From the NCBI RefSeq assembly GCF_014651135.1, contig NZ_BMWH01000003.1, positions 388,261 to 452,260 on the forward strand: a stretch of 64,000 nt of DNA, read 5' to 3'. Shown in pieces: positions 1 to 8,111 of the stretch. This DNA is from Streptomyces echinoruber. GTDB lineage: Bacteria; Actinomycetota; Actinomycetes; Streptomycetales; Streptomycetaceae. The notes beneath the pieces were generated by a model. The model was not told the DNA's origin. It saw only the letters and a program-made list of their open reading frames with translations, and did not search any database. A program made the translations under genes and the position numbers. How positions within the stretch are numbered: the stretch's first letter is position 1; each line of letters starts with the position of its first letter.

Positions 1-180
1 GCAGTCCCGGCAACTGGCGCGGGTACGGCTGGGGTGACCCGGCCGGGGTGAGCCGGCTGGGGTGATCCGGCGGGGGCGCGCCGGCGCCCCGCGGGGTGAC
101 CCGGCGTGTCCCCGCCGCCCGGCCGCCGCGATGGTCCCTTCGGGGCTCGGCCGGTCGGCGGGGAGGCCCCTCCCCGGGGC
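1..180. other. Left-edge non-coding stretch with imperfect repeats
   Basis: I see no convincing gene here. Around 27-76 a GC-rich unit resembling GGCTGGGGTGA is repeated about three times with small changes. The unit carries TGA, like the stop-containing repeats elsewhere in the window, so it may be a decayed repeat array at the 3' end of a gene lying left of the window. That is inference, because the upstream gene is not visible. Confidence 0.35.
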
Positions 181-864
181 TCAGCGGCCGGCGAGCGGCG
201 TCCTGCCCAGCCACGCGGCCAGCTCGCCGTACACGCCGCCGCCGGCCGGGGGCTCGACCGCCGCGGCGAACGGCCGGCTCGCGTCCCGCTCCGCCTCCGG
301 CAGCACCCGCCGCGCCACACCCAGCGCGAACCCGGCGAGTTCGTCGTCGAGTTCCAGCGGGTGCCCCAGCGCCTCGGACAGGTCCCAGGTGTGCGTCACG
401 GTCTCCATGACATACCCCGACAGCGCCTGCCACCCCGGCACCTCGCCCCACGGCACCCGTACCGGCGACCGCATCCGCCCGTCCGCCGACCAGGCCCGGA
501 TCGCCCGCGTCCGGGCCTCGTCGTACGCGGCGGCCCACGCGTCGTCGGCCACGTCCCCGGCGACCGGCTCCAGGGCGAGCCCGTCACCGCCCTCCCCGAC
601 GACCGCGAACCGCCGGGTGACGCCGACGACGTGGCTCAGCAGCGCCCGGACGTCGAACTCGCTGCACGGCGTCGGCGCGGTCAGCTGCTCCTGCCGGACG
701 GTCTTGATCAGCGCCACGGCCTGCTCGGTGGCGCGGGCGTAGACGGGACGGGGGTCGGGAAACCCGGAAGACCCGGAAGACCCGGAAGACTCGGAAGACC
801 CGGAAGACTCGGAAGACACGGAAAACCCGGAAGACCCGGAAGACTCGGAAAACGCGGTGCTCAT
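181..864 (-). CDS. TIGR03086-like (maleylpyruvate isomerase/DinB-fold) protein
   Basis: A 227-residue cytoplasmic protein of the DinB/mycothiol-dependent maleylpyruvate isomerase N-terminal fold. The body from about residue 35 has the family features: a Pro-Cys-x-Glu-Phe-Asp-Val segment near residue 65, a LLSHVVGVT helix with a likely metal-ligand His, and the motif THTWDL near residue 160. Family members are usually single-domain proteins of unclear substrate, assumed to bind a metal and perhaps mycothiol. The first 34 residues are an unusual Ser/Gly/Glu stretch encoded by a 9-bp tandem repeat and look like a recent expansion. The start is supported by AAAGGA just upstream of the ATG. It is divergent from the WYL regulator at 976, and a dyad lies between the two, so it is the likely target of that regulator. 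The exact reaction is unknown. Confidence 0.85.
   Translation of the reverse strand: MSTAFSESSGSSGFSVSSESSGSSESSGSSGSSGFPDPRPVYARATEQAVALIKTVRQEQLTAPTPCSEFDVRALLSHVVGVTRRFAVVGEGGDGLALEPVAGDVADDAWAAAYDEARTRAIRAWSADGRMRSPVRVPWGEVPGWQALSGYVMETVTHTWDLSEALGHPLELDDELAGFALGVARRVLPEAERDASRPFAAAVEPPAGGGVYGELAAWLGRTPLAGR
762..852. repeat. 9-bp in-frame tandem repeat, about 10 copies
   Basis: Units of the form ACCCGGAAG or ACTCGGAAG repeat about ten times with few substitutions. They lie inside the 5' end of the gene at 181-864 and encode its Ser-Ser-Gly/Glu tail. Because 9 is a multiple of 3, copy-number change keeps the frame, so length polymorphism between strains is likely. Confidence 0.9.
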
Positions 865-920
865 GACGGTCCTTTCGGAAGGGCTCTCGTCGGTGACGCT
901 CCCGAGCCTCGCCCCATAAC

Positions 921-937
921 CTGACAGTTCCCGTCAG
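921..937. promoter_or_regulatory. Dyad operator, CTGAC-N7-GTCAG
   Basis: Perfect 5-bp arms, CTGAC and GTCAG, separated by seven bases. The site sits in the 111-bp gap between the divergent isomerase-like gene and the WYL regulator, over the region where the promoter of the former should lie. This is a plausible binding site for the adjacent WYL regulator; the assignment is inference. Confidence 0.55.
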
Positions 938-963
938 CATTTGCCGGGCCGTCCGCGCCCGGT

Positions 964-969
964 GATCCT
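964..969 (+). promoter_or_regulatory. -10 box of a probable leaderless promoter
   Basis: GATCCT ends exactly six bases before the GTG start at 976, the spacing seen for many leaderless actinobacterial transcripts. Confidence 0.45.
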
Positions 970-975
970 GGTGCC

Positions 976-1971
976 GTGAAGTCCGACCGGCTGCTGTCGA
1001 TCCTGCTGCTCCTGCAGACCCGCGGGCGTGTGCCCGCGGGTGAGCTCGCCGAGCGGCTGGAGGTGTCGGTGCGGACGATCTACCGCGACGTGGAGGCGCT
1101 GTCGGCGTCCGGCGTCCCCGTCTACGCCGAGCGCGGCCGGCACGGCGGCATCGCCCTGCTGCCGGGCTTCCGCACGGACGTGACGGGGCTGACCGAGGAC
1201 GAGTCGCGGGCCCTGTTCCTGGTGGCCGCGCGAGGCGCGCACACGGCCCTCGGCCTGGACGCGGCGCTCGGTTCGGCGCTGCGCAAGGTGCTGGCGGCCC
1301 TGCCCGCGCCGCACCGGCCCGCCGCCGAGCTGACCAGCCGCCGCATCCTGGTGGACGCCACCCGCTGGTGGGGCGGCCCGCAGCGGGCCGTCGACCTGGA
1401 CGTGCTGCGGGACGCGGTGTTCGCCGACCGGCGCCTGCGGCTGCGCTACCGGCACAGCGGGCAGCGCGCGCCCCGCACGTACACCGTCGATCCCTACGGC
1501 CTGGTCGCCAAGGCGGGTGTGTGGTACCTGGTCGCCGACCGGCGGGGCGCGCCGCGGCTGTTCCGCGCCGACCGGGTGCAGTCGGCGCGCCTGCTCGACG
1601 AGCCCGTGCGGCGGCGGCCCGGAGTCGAACTGGCCGATGTGTGGGAGGTGTTGCGCCGTCAGGTCGAGGAGCGGTCCGGCGGCATCGACGTCACCGTGCG
1701 GGTGCGCCGCGATTTCCTCGACATGTTCACGCGCGTGACGGCCGCGTACCTGGCCGAGCCGCCCGACGAAGACGGCGGGGACGACGAGGACGGCGAGGGG
1801 GAGTGGGTGACGGTGCGGCTGTCGTACGGCTTCGTCCGCGAGACCCGCCAACTGCTCGCGTTCTCCGACCGGGTGGAGGTGCTCCAGCCGCCGCAGGTGC
1901 GCGCGGAACTGGCGGCCGCCGCCGCGTCGGTCATGGAGCTGTACCGGCGCCCGGCCCGGCCGGAGGGCTGA
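976..1971 (+). CDS. WYL-domain helix-turn-helix transcriptional regulator
   Basis: A 331-residue regulator of the YafY/DeoR-like WYL group. Residues 1-60 form a winged helix-turn-helix (LAERLEVSVRTIYRDVEAL, then a GGIALLPGF wing). Residues about 140-230 are the WYL domain, in which the LVAKAGVWYLV segment carries the characteristic Trp-Tyr-Leu. A C-terminal WCX-like part follows, with an acidic loop (EDGGDDEDGEGE) near residue 260. WYL domains bind small ligands or nucleic acid and tune DNA binding. The GTG start is chosen because it begins the HTH at the usual point and lies six bases after a -10 box. The divergent neighbour and shared dyad suggest local control of that gene. Confidence 0.9.
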   Translation: MKSDRLLSILLLLQTRGRVPAGELAERLEVSVRTIYRDVEALSASGVPVYAERGRHGGIALLPGFRTDVTGLTEDESRALFLVAARGAHTALGLDAALGSALRKVLAALPAPHRPAAELTSRRILVDATRWWGGPQRAVDLDVLRDAVFADRRLRLRYRHSGQRAPRTYTVDPYGLVAKAGVWYLVADRRGAPRLFRADRVQSARLLDEPVRRRPGVELADVWEVLRRQVEERSGGIDVTVRVRRDFLDMFTRVTAAYLAEPPDEDGGDDEDGEGEWVTVRLSYGFVRETRQLLAFSDRVEVLQPPQVRAELAAAAASVMELYRRPARPEG

Positions 1972-2085
1972 ACCACCGGGCGGGACGGGGTGTTCGGGAC
2001 GTGCTCGGCCGGCGCCTTTGGCGGGCAGGCCCGGCTGCCGAGCGGACGGGTGACCGGGTACGGACCGGGGCGCGGTCCCCGCCGG

Positions 2086-2712
2086 TCACTCCAGCCAGTG
2101 TCGGCGGCCGATGCTGATGAGCCGCAACTGGCGGGCGGCGAGCCGGGTGACGCGGTCCCGTTCCTCGGCGGGCGCGTCCAGGGCCTCCAGGAACAGCGAG
2201 GCCGTGATGAGCATCTGGTCGACGTAGAGGGTGGCGAGCATCAGCAAGTCGTCCGCGCTCCAGCCCTCGGACACGGGGTCCTTGGCCAGCTCGTCCCTCA
2301 CCTCCTCGGCGAACCGCTCCAGTTGGGCCCGTATGGCCTGCCGCACCGGCTGCACCCCGCCGTGCCGCTCCCGGGCGACGAAGCGGACGTGCGCGGGGTG
2401 CGTCTCCACGTGCCGGGCGATCAACTCCACGGTGCGGTCGATGCGTTCGGCGCTGTCGCTCGCCGTGGACACCGTCGTCCGGATCATCGGGTGCAGGCTG
2501 CCCAGCGCCTCCTCCACCAGCGCCACGCCGAGGTCCGCCGTGGAGCGGAAGTGCCGGTAGAAGGCGGTCGGGGCGACCCCGACGGCGCGGGTGACCTCCC
2601 GCAGGCCCAGGCTGCTCAGGCTCTGCTCCTCCAGCAGGACCAGCGCCGCGTCCAGCAGCGCCTGACGGGTCTTCTGCTTCTGCGCCTGCCGGATGCCGAG
2701 GGTGTGACTCAT
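2086..2712 (-). CDS. TetR family regulator, FabR-like
   Basis: A 208-residue TetR-type repressor. Residues 10-60 hold the HTH (LREVTRAVGVAPTAFYRHF). The whole protein follows the E. coli FabR pattern from memory: QKTRQALLDAA at the start, an aromatic YRHF after the recognition helix, RERHGG mid-protein and a C-terminal LRLIS-x-GRRHW. FabR represses unsaturated fatty acid synthesis genes; whether this one senses acyl chains is unknown. Upstream lie two copies of a CAGT(T/G)AACAACTG element, one overlapping its own leader and one in the promoter of the divergent membrane protein at 2869, suggesting autoregulation and control of the neighbour. Confidence 0.85.
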   Translation of the reverse strand: MSHTLGIRQAQKQKTRQALLDAALVLLEEQSLSSLGLREVTRAVGVAPTAFYRHFRSTADLGVALVEEALGSLHPMIRTTVSTASDSAERIDRTVELIARHVETHPAHVRFVARERHGGVQPVRQAIRAQLERFAEEVRDELAKDPVSEGWSADDLLMLATLYVDQMLITASLFLEALDAPAEERDRVTRLAARQLRLISIGRRHWLE

Positions 2713-2718
2713 GCCATG

Positions 2719-2805
2719 CAGTTAACAACTGTTCTCTGGAATGGGAAAGCCGTACGGCGCGCTAGACTGGAAAGTCAGTGAACAACTGTAACTACAACCG
2801 TTCAC
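2719..2805. promoter_or_regulatory. Two operator copies flanking a -10 box (TetR/FabR-like)
   Basis: CAGTT-AAC-AACTG at 2719-2731 is a perfect 5-bp dyad. A second copy, CAGTGAACAACTG at 2776-2788, extends to an imperfect dyad GTGAAC...GTTCAC ending at 2805. Between them TAGACT (2763-2768) could be the -10 of the rightward promoter. The arrangement fits repression by the divergent TetR regulator. Confidence 0.55.
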
Positions 2806-2868
2806 CGAGATGTCGCGAGAGCGGTCTTCCGTTCTCTCGGAGGGGCTCGAAGGGGGGTCTTCCGCATC

Positions 2869-3036
2869 ATGCTGTTCCTCGTCGCCGCCCTGCTGCTGCT
2901 CGGCATGCTGCTGGGCACCGTCGCCCACGCGCCGCTGGGCTTCGACGTCGTCGCCGGCGCCGTCATCGCCGTCTGGCTCGCCGTCTTCGCGCTCCGCGAG
3001 CGCCTCGGCCGCCGCCGCGGCCCGTCCACCCGCTGA
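2869..3036 (+). CDS. Small membrane protein, 55 residues
   Basis: A short ORF starting ATG at 2869 and ending TGA at 3036. The product begins MLFLVAALLLLGMLLG, followed by a second hydrophobic segment VVAGAVIAVWLAVFAL and a basic tail RERLGRRRGPSTR, giving two predicted membrane helices with both ends probably inside. Codon third positions are nearly all G or C, supporting real coding. It is the first gene downstream of the FabR-like operator region and is followed by another membrane protein. Function is not recognised; it may affect membrane properties, given the FabR-like regulator, but that is a guess. Confidence 0.65.
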   Translation: MLFLVAALLLLGMLLGTVAHAPLGFDVVAGAVIAVWLAVFALRERLGRRRGPSTR

Positions 3037-3089
3037 CCACCGTCCCTGACACCGTCCCTGGCACGTCCGACCGTCGGGAGCTGACCACC

Positions 3090-3356
3090 ATGCACCTCAC
3101 CGCACCGGCCACCCGCCGGACCGGCATCCGCGACACCGACGGCATGGCCGTCGCGTCCTTCGTCCTGGGCCTGCTCGGCCTCCTCGTCCTCAACGTCTTC
3201 CTCGGCCCCGTCGCCATCGTCCTGGCCGCCGTCGCGCTCTGCCGTGGCACCGGGCGCCCCGGCCGCGCCCTGCTCGGCCTCACCCTCGGCGTCGCCGACC
3301 TGGTCGTCCTGGTCGCCTTCATGCAGGCGGACCAGTCGATCTCCTGGAGCTTCTGA
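3090..3356 (+). CDS. DUF4190-like small membrane protein
   Basis: An 88-residue protein with a Gly/Met-Ala-Val-Ala-Ser-Phe-Val-Leu-Gly-Leu-Leu-Gly-Leu start to its first helix and a second hydrophobic segment after ALCRGTGRPGRALLG, the pattern of DUF4190 membrane proteins common in actinobacteria. A GGGAG ribosome site precedes the ATG. It lies 53 bp after the 55-residue membrane protein and probably shares its transcript. Its last codons and stop (TCCTGGAGCTTCTGA) are repeated twice more immediately downstream. Confidence 0.75.
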   Translation: MHLTAPATRRTGIRDTDGMAVASFVLGLLGLLVLNVFLGPVAIVLAAVALCRGTGRPGRALLGLTLGVADLVVLVAFMQADQSISWSF

Positions 3357-3388
3357 CTCCTGGAGCTTCTGACTCCCGGGGCTTCCGA
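3341..3388. repeat. 16-bp tandem repeat containing a stop codon
   Basis: CTCCTGGAGCTTCTGA occurs at 3341-3356 and again at 3357-3372, with a diverged third copy at 3373-3388. The first copy is the end of the DUF4190 gene including its TGA, so the array duplicates the gene terminus into non-coding DNA. Confidence 0.9.
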
Positions 3389-3502
3389 AGCCTCCGGGCG
3401 GGGGAAAGCCGCGTGAGAAGCGCCGGTGGAGCGGGCGTGACCGCCGGGCGAGGCGGTCCAAGGGGTGCGGGGGCGGTGGGGACGCCCCGGCCCGGCGCGG
3501 GC

Positions 3503-3568
3503 AAGGCGCGCACGCGGCCGCGGTAAGGCGCGCACGTGGCCGCGGTAAGGCGCATACGCGGCCGACGT
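3503..3568. repeat. 22-bp tandem repeat, three copies
   Basis: A unit starting AAGGCGCGCACGCGGCCG recurs with period 22 at 3503, 3525 and 3547, with a few substitutions. It ends just before the promoter of the cysteine desulfurase gene. The surrounding 3389-3585 contains no gene that I can support. Confidence 0.85.
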
Positions 3569-3585
3569 CGGCTACAGCAGGCCCG

Positions 3586-3591
3586 TAGAAT
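3586..3591 (+). promoter_or_regulatory. -10 box of the cysteine desulfurase gene
   Basis: TAGAAT lies ten bases before the ATG at 3602, placing the likely transcription start at or a few bases before the start codon, with no Shine-Dalgarno sequence in between. Confidence 0.55.
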
Positions 3592-3601
3592 CGGCCTCAC
3601 C

Positions 3602-4771
3602 ATGGCATACCTCGACCACGCCGCGACCACCCCGATGCTCCCGGAGGCGGCAGAGGCGCTGACCGCCCAGCTGGGGGTCACCGGCAACGCCTCCTCCCTG
3701 CACGCATCGGGCCGCCGGGCCCGCCGCACGGTCGAGGAAGCCCGTGAATCCCTCGCGGAGGCGCTCGGCGCCCGCCCCAGCGAGGTCGTCTTCACCTCCG
3801 GCGGCACCGAGGCCGACAACCTCGCCGTCAAGGGCCTGTACTGGGCCCGCCGCGACGCCGACCCGGCCCGCACCCGCATCCTGACCAGCCCCGTGGAGCA
3901 CCACGCCGTCCTGGACGCCGTCCACTGGCTGGGCGAGCACGAGGGCGCCACCGTCGAATACCTCCCCGTCGACACCTACGGCCGCGTCCACCCCGAGGCG
4001 CTGCGCGAGGCGATCGCCCGCCGGCCCGACGACGTCGCCCTGGCCACCGTGATGTGGGCCAACAACGAGATCGGCACCATCCTGCCGATCCGTGAACTCG
4101 CCGACGTGGCGGCCGAGTTCGGCGTCCCGCTGCACTCCGACGCGGTGCAGGCGTTCGGCCAGGTCCCGGTCGACTTCGCCGCCTCCGGCCTCGCCGCCAT
4201 GACGATCTCCGGTCACAAGATCGGCGGCCCCTACGGCATCGGCGCCCTGGTCCTGGGCCGCGAGCACACCCCCGTGCCGGTGCTGCACGGCGGCGGCCAG
4301 GAGCGGCACGTGCGCTCCGGCACCCTCGACGTCCCCGCCGTCGCCTCCTTCGCCGTCGCGGGCCGCCTGGCCGCCGAGCGGCGGGAGTGGTTCGCCCGCG
4401 AGATCGGCGCCCTGCGCGACGAGCTGATCGCCGCGGTGCGGGCGGCGGTGCCGGAGGCGATCCTGGGCGGCGACCCGTCCCCCCAGGGCCGTCTTCCGGC
4501 CAACGCGCACTTCACCTTCCCCGGCTGTGAGGGCGACTCCCTGCTGCTCCTGCTCGACGCGCAGGGCATCGAGTGCTCCACGGGCTCCGCCTGCACCGCC
4601 GGCGTGGCCCAGCCCAGCCATGTCCTCCTGGCCACCGGCACCGACCCCGACCTGGCCCGCGGCACCCTGCGCTTCTCCCTCGGCCACACCTCCACCCGGG
4701 CCGACGTCGAGGCCCTGGCCAAGGCCATCGGCCCGGCGGTGGAACGGGCGCGCGCGGCCGGACTGACGTAG
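3602..4771 (+). CDS. Cysteine desulfurase (IscS/NifS family)
   Basis: A 389-residue PLP enzyme of the class V aminotransferase fold that removes sulfur from L-cysteine as a persulfide. Seen: [12 protein letters not shown] at the start, [13 protein letters not shown], an HHAVLD segment, the PLP-lysine motif [10 protein letters not shown] near residue 205 and the mobile loop SSxxxC-type sequence [11 protein letters not shown] near residue 325 with the catalytic Cys. The longer in-frame ORF upstream is rejected because the ATG at 3602 is preceded by TAGAAT and begins the family at the usual residue. mnmA lies just downstream beyond one divergent gene, so the likely job is to supply sulfur for tRNA 2-thiouridine, as in other actinobacteria where these two are neighbours. 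Confidence 0.95.
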   Translation: MAYLDHAATTPMLPEAAEALTAQLGVTGNASSLHASGRRARRTVEEARESLAEALGARPSEVVFTSGGTEADNLAVKGLYWARRDADPARTRILTSPVEHHAVLDAVHWLGEHEGATVEYLPVDTYGRVHPEALREAIARRPDDVALATVMWANNEIGTILPIRELADVAAEFGVPLHSDAVQAFGQVPVDFAASGLAAMTISGHKIGGPYGIGALVLGREHTPVPVLHGGGQERHVRSGTLDVPAVASFAVAGRLAAERREWFAREIGALRDELIAAVRAAVPEAILGGDPSPQGRLPANAHFTFPGCEGDSLLLLLDAQGIECSTGSACTAGVAQPSHVLLATGTDPDLARGTLRFSLGHTSTRADVEALAKAIGPAVERARAAGLT

Positions 4772-4778
4772 GAACCGG

Positions 4779-4910
4779 CCGGTCGGGCGCGCGTCGTCGT
4801 GGCCGTCGCCGCCTGTGCCGGCCGGGCGCACGTCGCCGCCGGTGCAGGTCAGGTGCGCGCCGCCGCCCGTGCCGGTCAGGTGCGCGTCGCCGTCGCCGCC
4901 CGTGCCCGCC
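4779..4910. repeat. Degenerate ~27-bp repeats at the amidase 3' end, with stop codon
   Basis: The last codons of the leftward amidase gene, including its stop (TCA on this strand at 4876), recur upstream: a second TCAGGTGCGCG begins at 4849, exactly 27 bp away, and two more degenerate copies can be traced to about 4779. The array fills the gap between the convergent amidase and cysteine desulfurase genes. Confidence 0.7.
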
Positions 4911-5640
4911 GCACCAGGCGCAGGTACCGCTCCCAGTCCCAGTGGGGCCCCGGGTCGGTGTGGTCGGTGCCCGGCACCTCCACGTGGCCGATGATGTGCC
5001 GCCGGTCCACGGGGATGCCGTAGCGCGCGCATATCGCGGCCGTGAGCCGCGCCGACGCCTCGTACATCGCGTCGGTGAAGGAGGAGGCGCGCTCCACGAA
5101 CCCGACGTGCTCGATGCCGATGCTGCGTTCGTTGTACGCGCGGTTGCCCGCGTGGAAGGCGACGTCCAGCTCGCGGATCATCTGCGTGATCCCGCCGTCG
5201 GCCCGCACGATGTAGTGGGCGGCGGCCCGGTGCCCGGGGTCCTGGAAGACCTTGACGGCACTGGCGTAGCCGCCCTGGGTGACGTGGACGACGACCATGT
5301 CCACCGGATAGTCGGCCGGGCGGTCCGCACGCCGGTAGTTGGCGGGGGAGGCCGCCACCCAGCGCGCGCCCCGGAAGTCGACCGCGCCCGGCGTCCGCGG
5401 CTTGTCCACGCCCGGCGTCCGCCACCACAGCCGCGTCAGCTCGTCCCGGGCCAGCACGCCCGCCCCGGCCACGGCCACCGTCCCGCCCACGAGCAGCGCC
5501 CGCCGCCCCGGCAGCCGCCGGGACGCACCCCGCGTACCGCCGGCACCGTCCGTGCCGCGCCTCTCGCCGGCACCGTCCGTGCCGCCGTCCCCGTCACCCG
5601 TGCCACCCGTGATCGCTCCCACGTGCCGTGTCGCCCCCAT
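4876..5640 (-). CDS. N-acetylmuramoyl-L-alanine amidase (PGRP/AmpD fold), exported
   Basis: A 254-residue cell-wall hydrolase expected to cleave the bond between MurNAc and L-Ala in peptidoglycan outside the membrane. The N-terminal 40 residues are Gly/Thr-rich, followed by [17 protein letters not shown], a twin-arginine-like signal. The amidase_2 domain runs from about residue 100: VVVHVTQG (first Zn-ligand His), [31 protein letters not shown] and [17 protein letters not shown] (second His and the Asp or Cys position). The gene is divergent from mnmA, with 59 bp between the starts. The 3' end is repeated downstream. The start is the first ATG; a shorter start nearer the twin arginine is possible. 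Confidence 0.85.
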   Translation of the reverse strand: MGATRHVGAITGGTGDGDGGTDGAGERRGTDGAGGTRGASRRLPGRRALLVGGTVAVAGAGVLARDELTRLWWRTPGVDKPRTPGAVDFRGARWVAASPANYRRADRPADYPVDMVVVHVTQGGYASAVKVFQDPGHRAAAHYIVRADGGITQMIRELDVAFHAGNRAYNERSIGIEHVGFVERASSFTDAMYEASARLTAAICARYGIPVDRRHIIGHVEVPGTDHTDPGPHWDWERYLRLVRRARAATATRT

Positions 5641-5699
5641 GCCCGGCCAACGGACATCCGGCCGCCCGGGTTCCCGCCGCCCCGTACCCTGGAAGGGTT

Positions 5700-6827
5700 A
5701 TGACTGACACCCCGCAGCGCTCCCGCCCCCTCCGCGTCCTCGCCGCCATGTCGGGCGGGGTCGACTCCGCCGTCGCCGCCGCGCGCGCCGCGGAGGCCGG
5801 CCACGACGTCACCGGCGTCCACCTCGCGCTCTCCGCGAACCCGCAGTCGTTCCGCACCGGCGCGCGGGGGTGCTGCACCATCGAGGACTCCCGCGACGCC
5901 CGCCGCGCCGCGGACGTCATCGGCATCCCCTTCTACGTGTGGGACCTCGCCGACCGCTTCCGCGAGGACGTCGTCGAAGACTTCATCGCCGAGTACCGGG
6001 CCGGCCGCACCCCCAACCCGTGCCTGCGCTGCAACGAGAAGATCAAGTTCGCGGCGCTGCTGGACAAGGCGCTCGCGCTGGGCTTCGACGCCGTGTGCAC
6101 CGGCCACTACGCGCGCATCGTGACGCGCCCCGACGGCACCCGCGAGCTGCACCGCGCCGCCGACCTGGCCAAGGACCAGTCGTACGTCCTCGGTGTGCTG
6201 GACGACAGGCAGCTCGCGCACGCGATGTTCCCGCTCGGCGACACCCCCACCACCAAGGAGGAGATCCGCGCGGAGGCGGAGCGCCGCGGTCTCGCCGTCG
6301 CCAAGAAGCCCGACTCGCACGACATCTGCTTCATCGCCGACGGCGACACCCGGGGCTTCCTGGCGAAGCGGCTCGGCCGGGCCGAGGGCGACATCGTCGA
6401 CGAGGCCGGCAACCGGCTCGGCACGCACGAGGGCGCGTACGGCTTCACCATCGGCCAGCGCAAGGGCCTGCGCATCGGCACCCCCGCCCCCGACGGCAAG
6501 CCCCGCTACGTCCTGGACATCTCCCCGGTCACCAACACGGTGACCGTCGGCCCCGCCTCCGCGCTGGACGTCGTCGCCCTCACCGGCATCCGCCCCCGCT
6601 GGTGCGGCCCTGCCCCCACCGGCCCGGGCACCTACACCGCCCAGCTGCGCGCCCACGGCGACGAGACGGAGGTGACCGCGGAGCTCGTCGACGGCGAGCT
6701 GCGCGTGACCTTCGCCGAGCCGGTCCGCGGCGTCGCCCCCGGCCAGGCAGTCGTGCTGTACGACGGCACGCGCGTGGTGGGCTCGGCGACGATCGCGTCC
6801 ACCACGCGCGCGACGGCGGCGGTGTAG
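5700..6827 (+). CDS. mnmA: tRNA-specific 2-thiouridylase MnmA
   Basis: A 375-residue enzyme that activates U34 of Glu, Gln and Lys tRNAs with ATP and transfers sulfur to make 2-thiouridine. Seen: the PP-loop [13 protein letters not shown] near residue 15, [18 protein letters not shown] with the catalytic Cys near residue 103, [25 protein letters not shown] and a C-terminal beta-barrel part. The second catalytic Cys lies in the DICFI segment. The ATG at 5700 is chosen over an upstream in-frame ATG because TACCCT sits nine bases before it and GGAAGG is adjacent. It is functionally linked to the cysteine desulfurase upstream. Confidence 0.97.
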   Translation: MTDTPQRSRPLRVLAAMSGGVDSAVAAARAAEAGHDVTGVHLALSANPQSFRTGARGCCTIEDSRDARRAADVIGIPFYVWDLADRFREDVVEDFIAEYRAGRTPNPCLRCNEKIKFAALLDKALALGFDAVCTGHYARIVTRPDGTRELHRAADLAKDQSYVLGVLDDRQLAHAMFPLGDTPTTKEEIRAEAERRGLAVAKKPDSHDICFIADGDTRGFLAKRLGRAEGDIVDEAGNRLGTHEGAYGFTIGQRKGLRIGTPAPDGKPRYVLDISPVTNTVTVGPASALDVVALTGIRPRWCGPAPTGPGTYTAQLRAHGDETEVTAELVDGELRVTFAEPVRGVAPGQAVVLYDGTRVVGSATIASTTRATAAV

Positions 6828-6849
6828 CCCGCGGCACTTACTGAGCCAC

Positions 6850-7629
6850 TTACTGCGCGAAGAACTCCGCCAGCACCGGAGCCAGCACGTCCGGTTCCAC
6901 CATGTGGCTCTGGCCCGCCAGGACCCGGTACGTCCCCTCGGGCACCCCGTCGGCGACCGCGCGGGCGGCCGCGCGCAGCGGGCCGGGGCTCGCGCCGCCC
7001 GCGAGGGACAGCACCGGCACGCGGATCGCGGCCAGCACGTGCGCGGGCACCCTGCCGTCGCCCAGCACGGCGTCGTCGTACGCCAGGCTCGGCGCGACGG
7101 TCTCCAGGCCGGCCCACATGGGGGACTGGCGGGCGTTGCGGATCATCTCCGGTGCCAGGCCGGTCAGCCGCAGGAACAGCTCCACCGCGTCCCCGCGCCG
7201 GCCCCGACCGAGCGCCGCGGTGAGGTCGCGGGTGTACTGCTCGCGTTCCCGTACGGCGCGGTCGTCCATGGCGAACGGCGGCTCGTACACGGCCACCCGC
7301 CGCAGGGGCAGTCCGCCCGCCGCGGCCCGCAGCACCAGCGCGCCGCCCGACGAGATGCCGTACAGCGCGGCCTCGCCGCCCACCGCGCCGATCACCGCGG
7401 CCAGGTCCTCCACCTCGCGCTCGACCGCGTACGGCGGGATGTCGCCGCTCGCGCCGCGGCCCCGGCGGTCGTACAGGACCACGGTGAAGCGGTCCGCGAG
7501 CCGCGCGGCCAGGGGGGCGAGCGTGGCGCCCGTGGACAGCGCACCGCTCACCAGGACCACCACGGGCCCCTGGCCGGTCACCCGGTAGGCGAGGGAGGTG
7601 CCGTCGTGGGAAGTCGTCTCCTTGTCCAT
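6850..7629 (-). CDS. Alpha/beta hydrolase
   Basis: A 259-residue single-domain alpha/beta hydrolase. Seen: TSLAYRVTGQGPVVVLVSGAL near the start (oxyanion region), LYDRRGRGASGD, the nucleophile elbow YGISSGGALVL near residue 95 (G-x-S-x-G), a likely acid in the IRVPVLSLAGG strand region and the catalytic His in GQSHMVEPD near residue 240. Substrate unknown; close relatives are annotated only as hydrolases. It is 37 bp downstream of the DUF427 gene on the same strand and probably co-transcribed. Its stop region contains a small TTACTG duplication (6838-6855). Confidence 0.88.
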   Translation of the reverse strand: MDKETTSHDGTSLAYRVTGQGPVVVLVSGALSTGATLAPLAARLADRFTVVLYDRRGRGASGDIPPYAVEREVEDLAAVIGAVGGEAALYGISSGGALVLRAAAGGLPLRRVAVYEPPFAMDDRAVREREQYTRDLTAALGRGRRGDAVELFLRLTGLAPEMIRNARQSPMWAGLETVAPSLAYDDAVLGDGRVPAHVLAAIRVPVLSLAGGASPGPLRAAARAVADGVPEGTYRVLAGQSHMVEPDVLAPVLAEFFAQ

Positions 7630-7666
7630 GCCGAAGCAGACTGCCCTACGGCGCGGACCTCGTCGG

Positions 7667-7990
7667 TCACGACACGTCGGCCTCGTAGAAGCAGAGGTGG
7701 TCCTTGATCTCCGCGACGCCCGGTTTCGGGTCCGGGTAGGCCCACACCAGGTCGGGCGCGTCCGGCAGCGACCAGTACGTCGCCGTGCCCTTGAAGGGGC
7801 AGTGGGTGCGGGTCTCGGAGGGGGTGAGCAGGTCCAGGCGGACGTCCTCGGCGGGGATGTAGTACCGCACCGGGCAGCCCGTCTCGCGCAGCACCAGGGG
7901 ACGGTCGGTCTCCGCGAGCACCTGGCCGCCGTGCACCACACGCACGTGCTGATCGCCCTTTTCGACGGTGATCCTGTGTCCTTCGGTCAT
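7667..7990 (-). CDS. DUF427 domain protein
   Basis: A 107-residue protein matching the DUF427 pattern: a beta-rich start with VHGGQVLAETDRPLVLRE, then YYIPAEDVRLDLL, the signature THCPFKGTATYWS and a C-terminal WAYPDPKPGVAEIKDHLCFY. These are small single-domain proteins, widespread in actinobacteria, with no established biochemical role. The start ATG at 7990 begins MTEGHRITVEKG; the longer in-frame reading upstream is unsupported. First gene of a two-gene leftward unit with the alpha/beta hydrolase. Confidence 0.9.
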   Translation of the reverse strand: MTEGHRITVEKGDQHVRVVHGGQVLAETDRPLVLRETGCPVRYYIPAEDVRLDLLTPSETRTHCPFKGTATYWSLPDAPDLVWAYPDPKPGVAEIKDHLCFYEADVS

Positions 7991-8111
7991 ACCGGGACAG
8001 CGCCGGGCGGCTTCCGGTTGTTCCCGTCGCGCGGACCCGGATGTTCCCGCCGCACGGCCCCGGGCGTCCTCGTTGCACGGTTCCGGACATCCCCGCCGTA
8101 CGGTGGTCCCC

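Noticed and set aside
3536..3601. Upstream start for the cysteine desulfurase
   Set aside because: The added residues are encoded by the 22-bp repeat and promoter; the family starts at [11 protein letters not shown].
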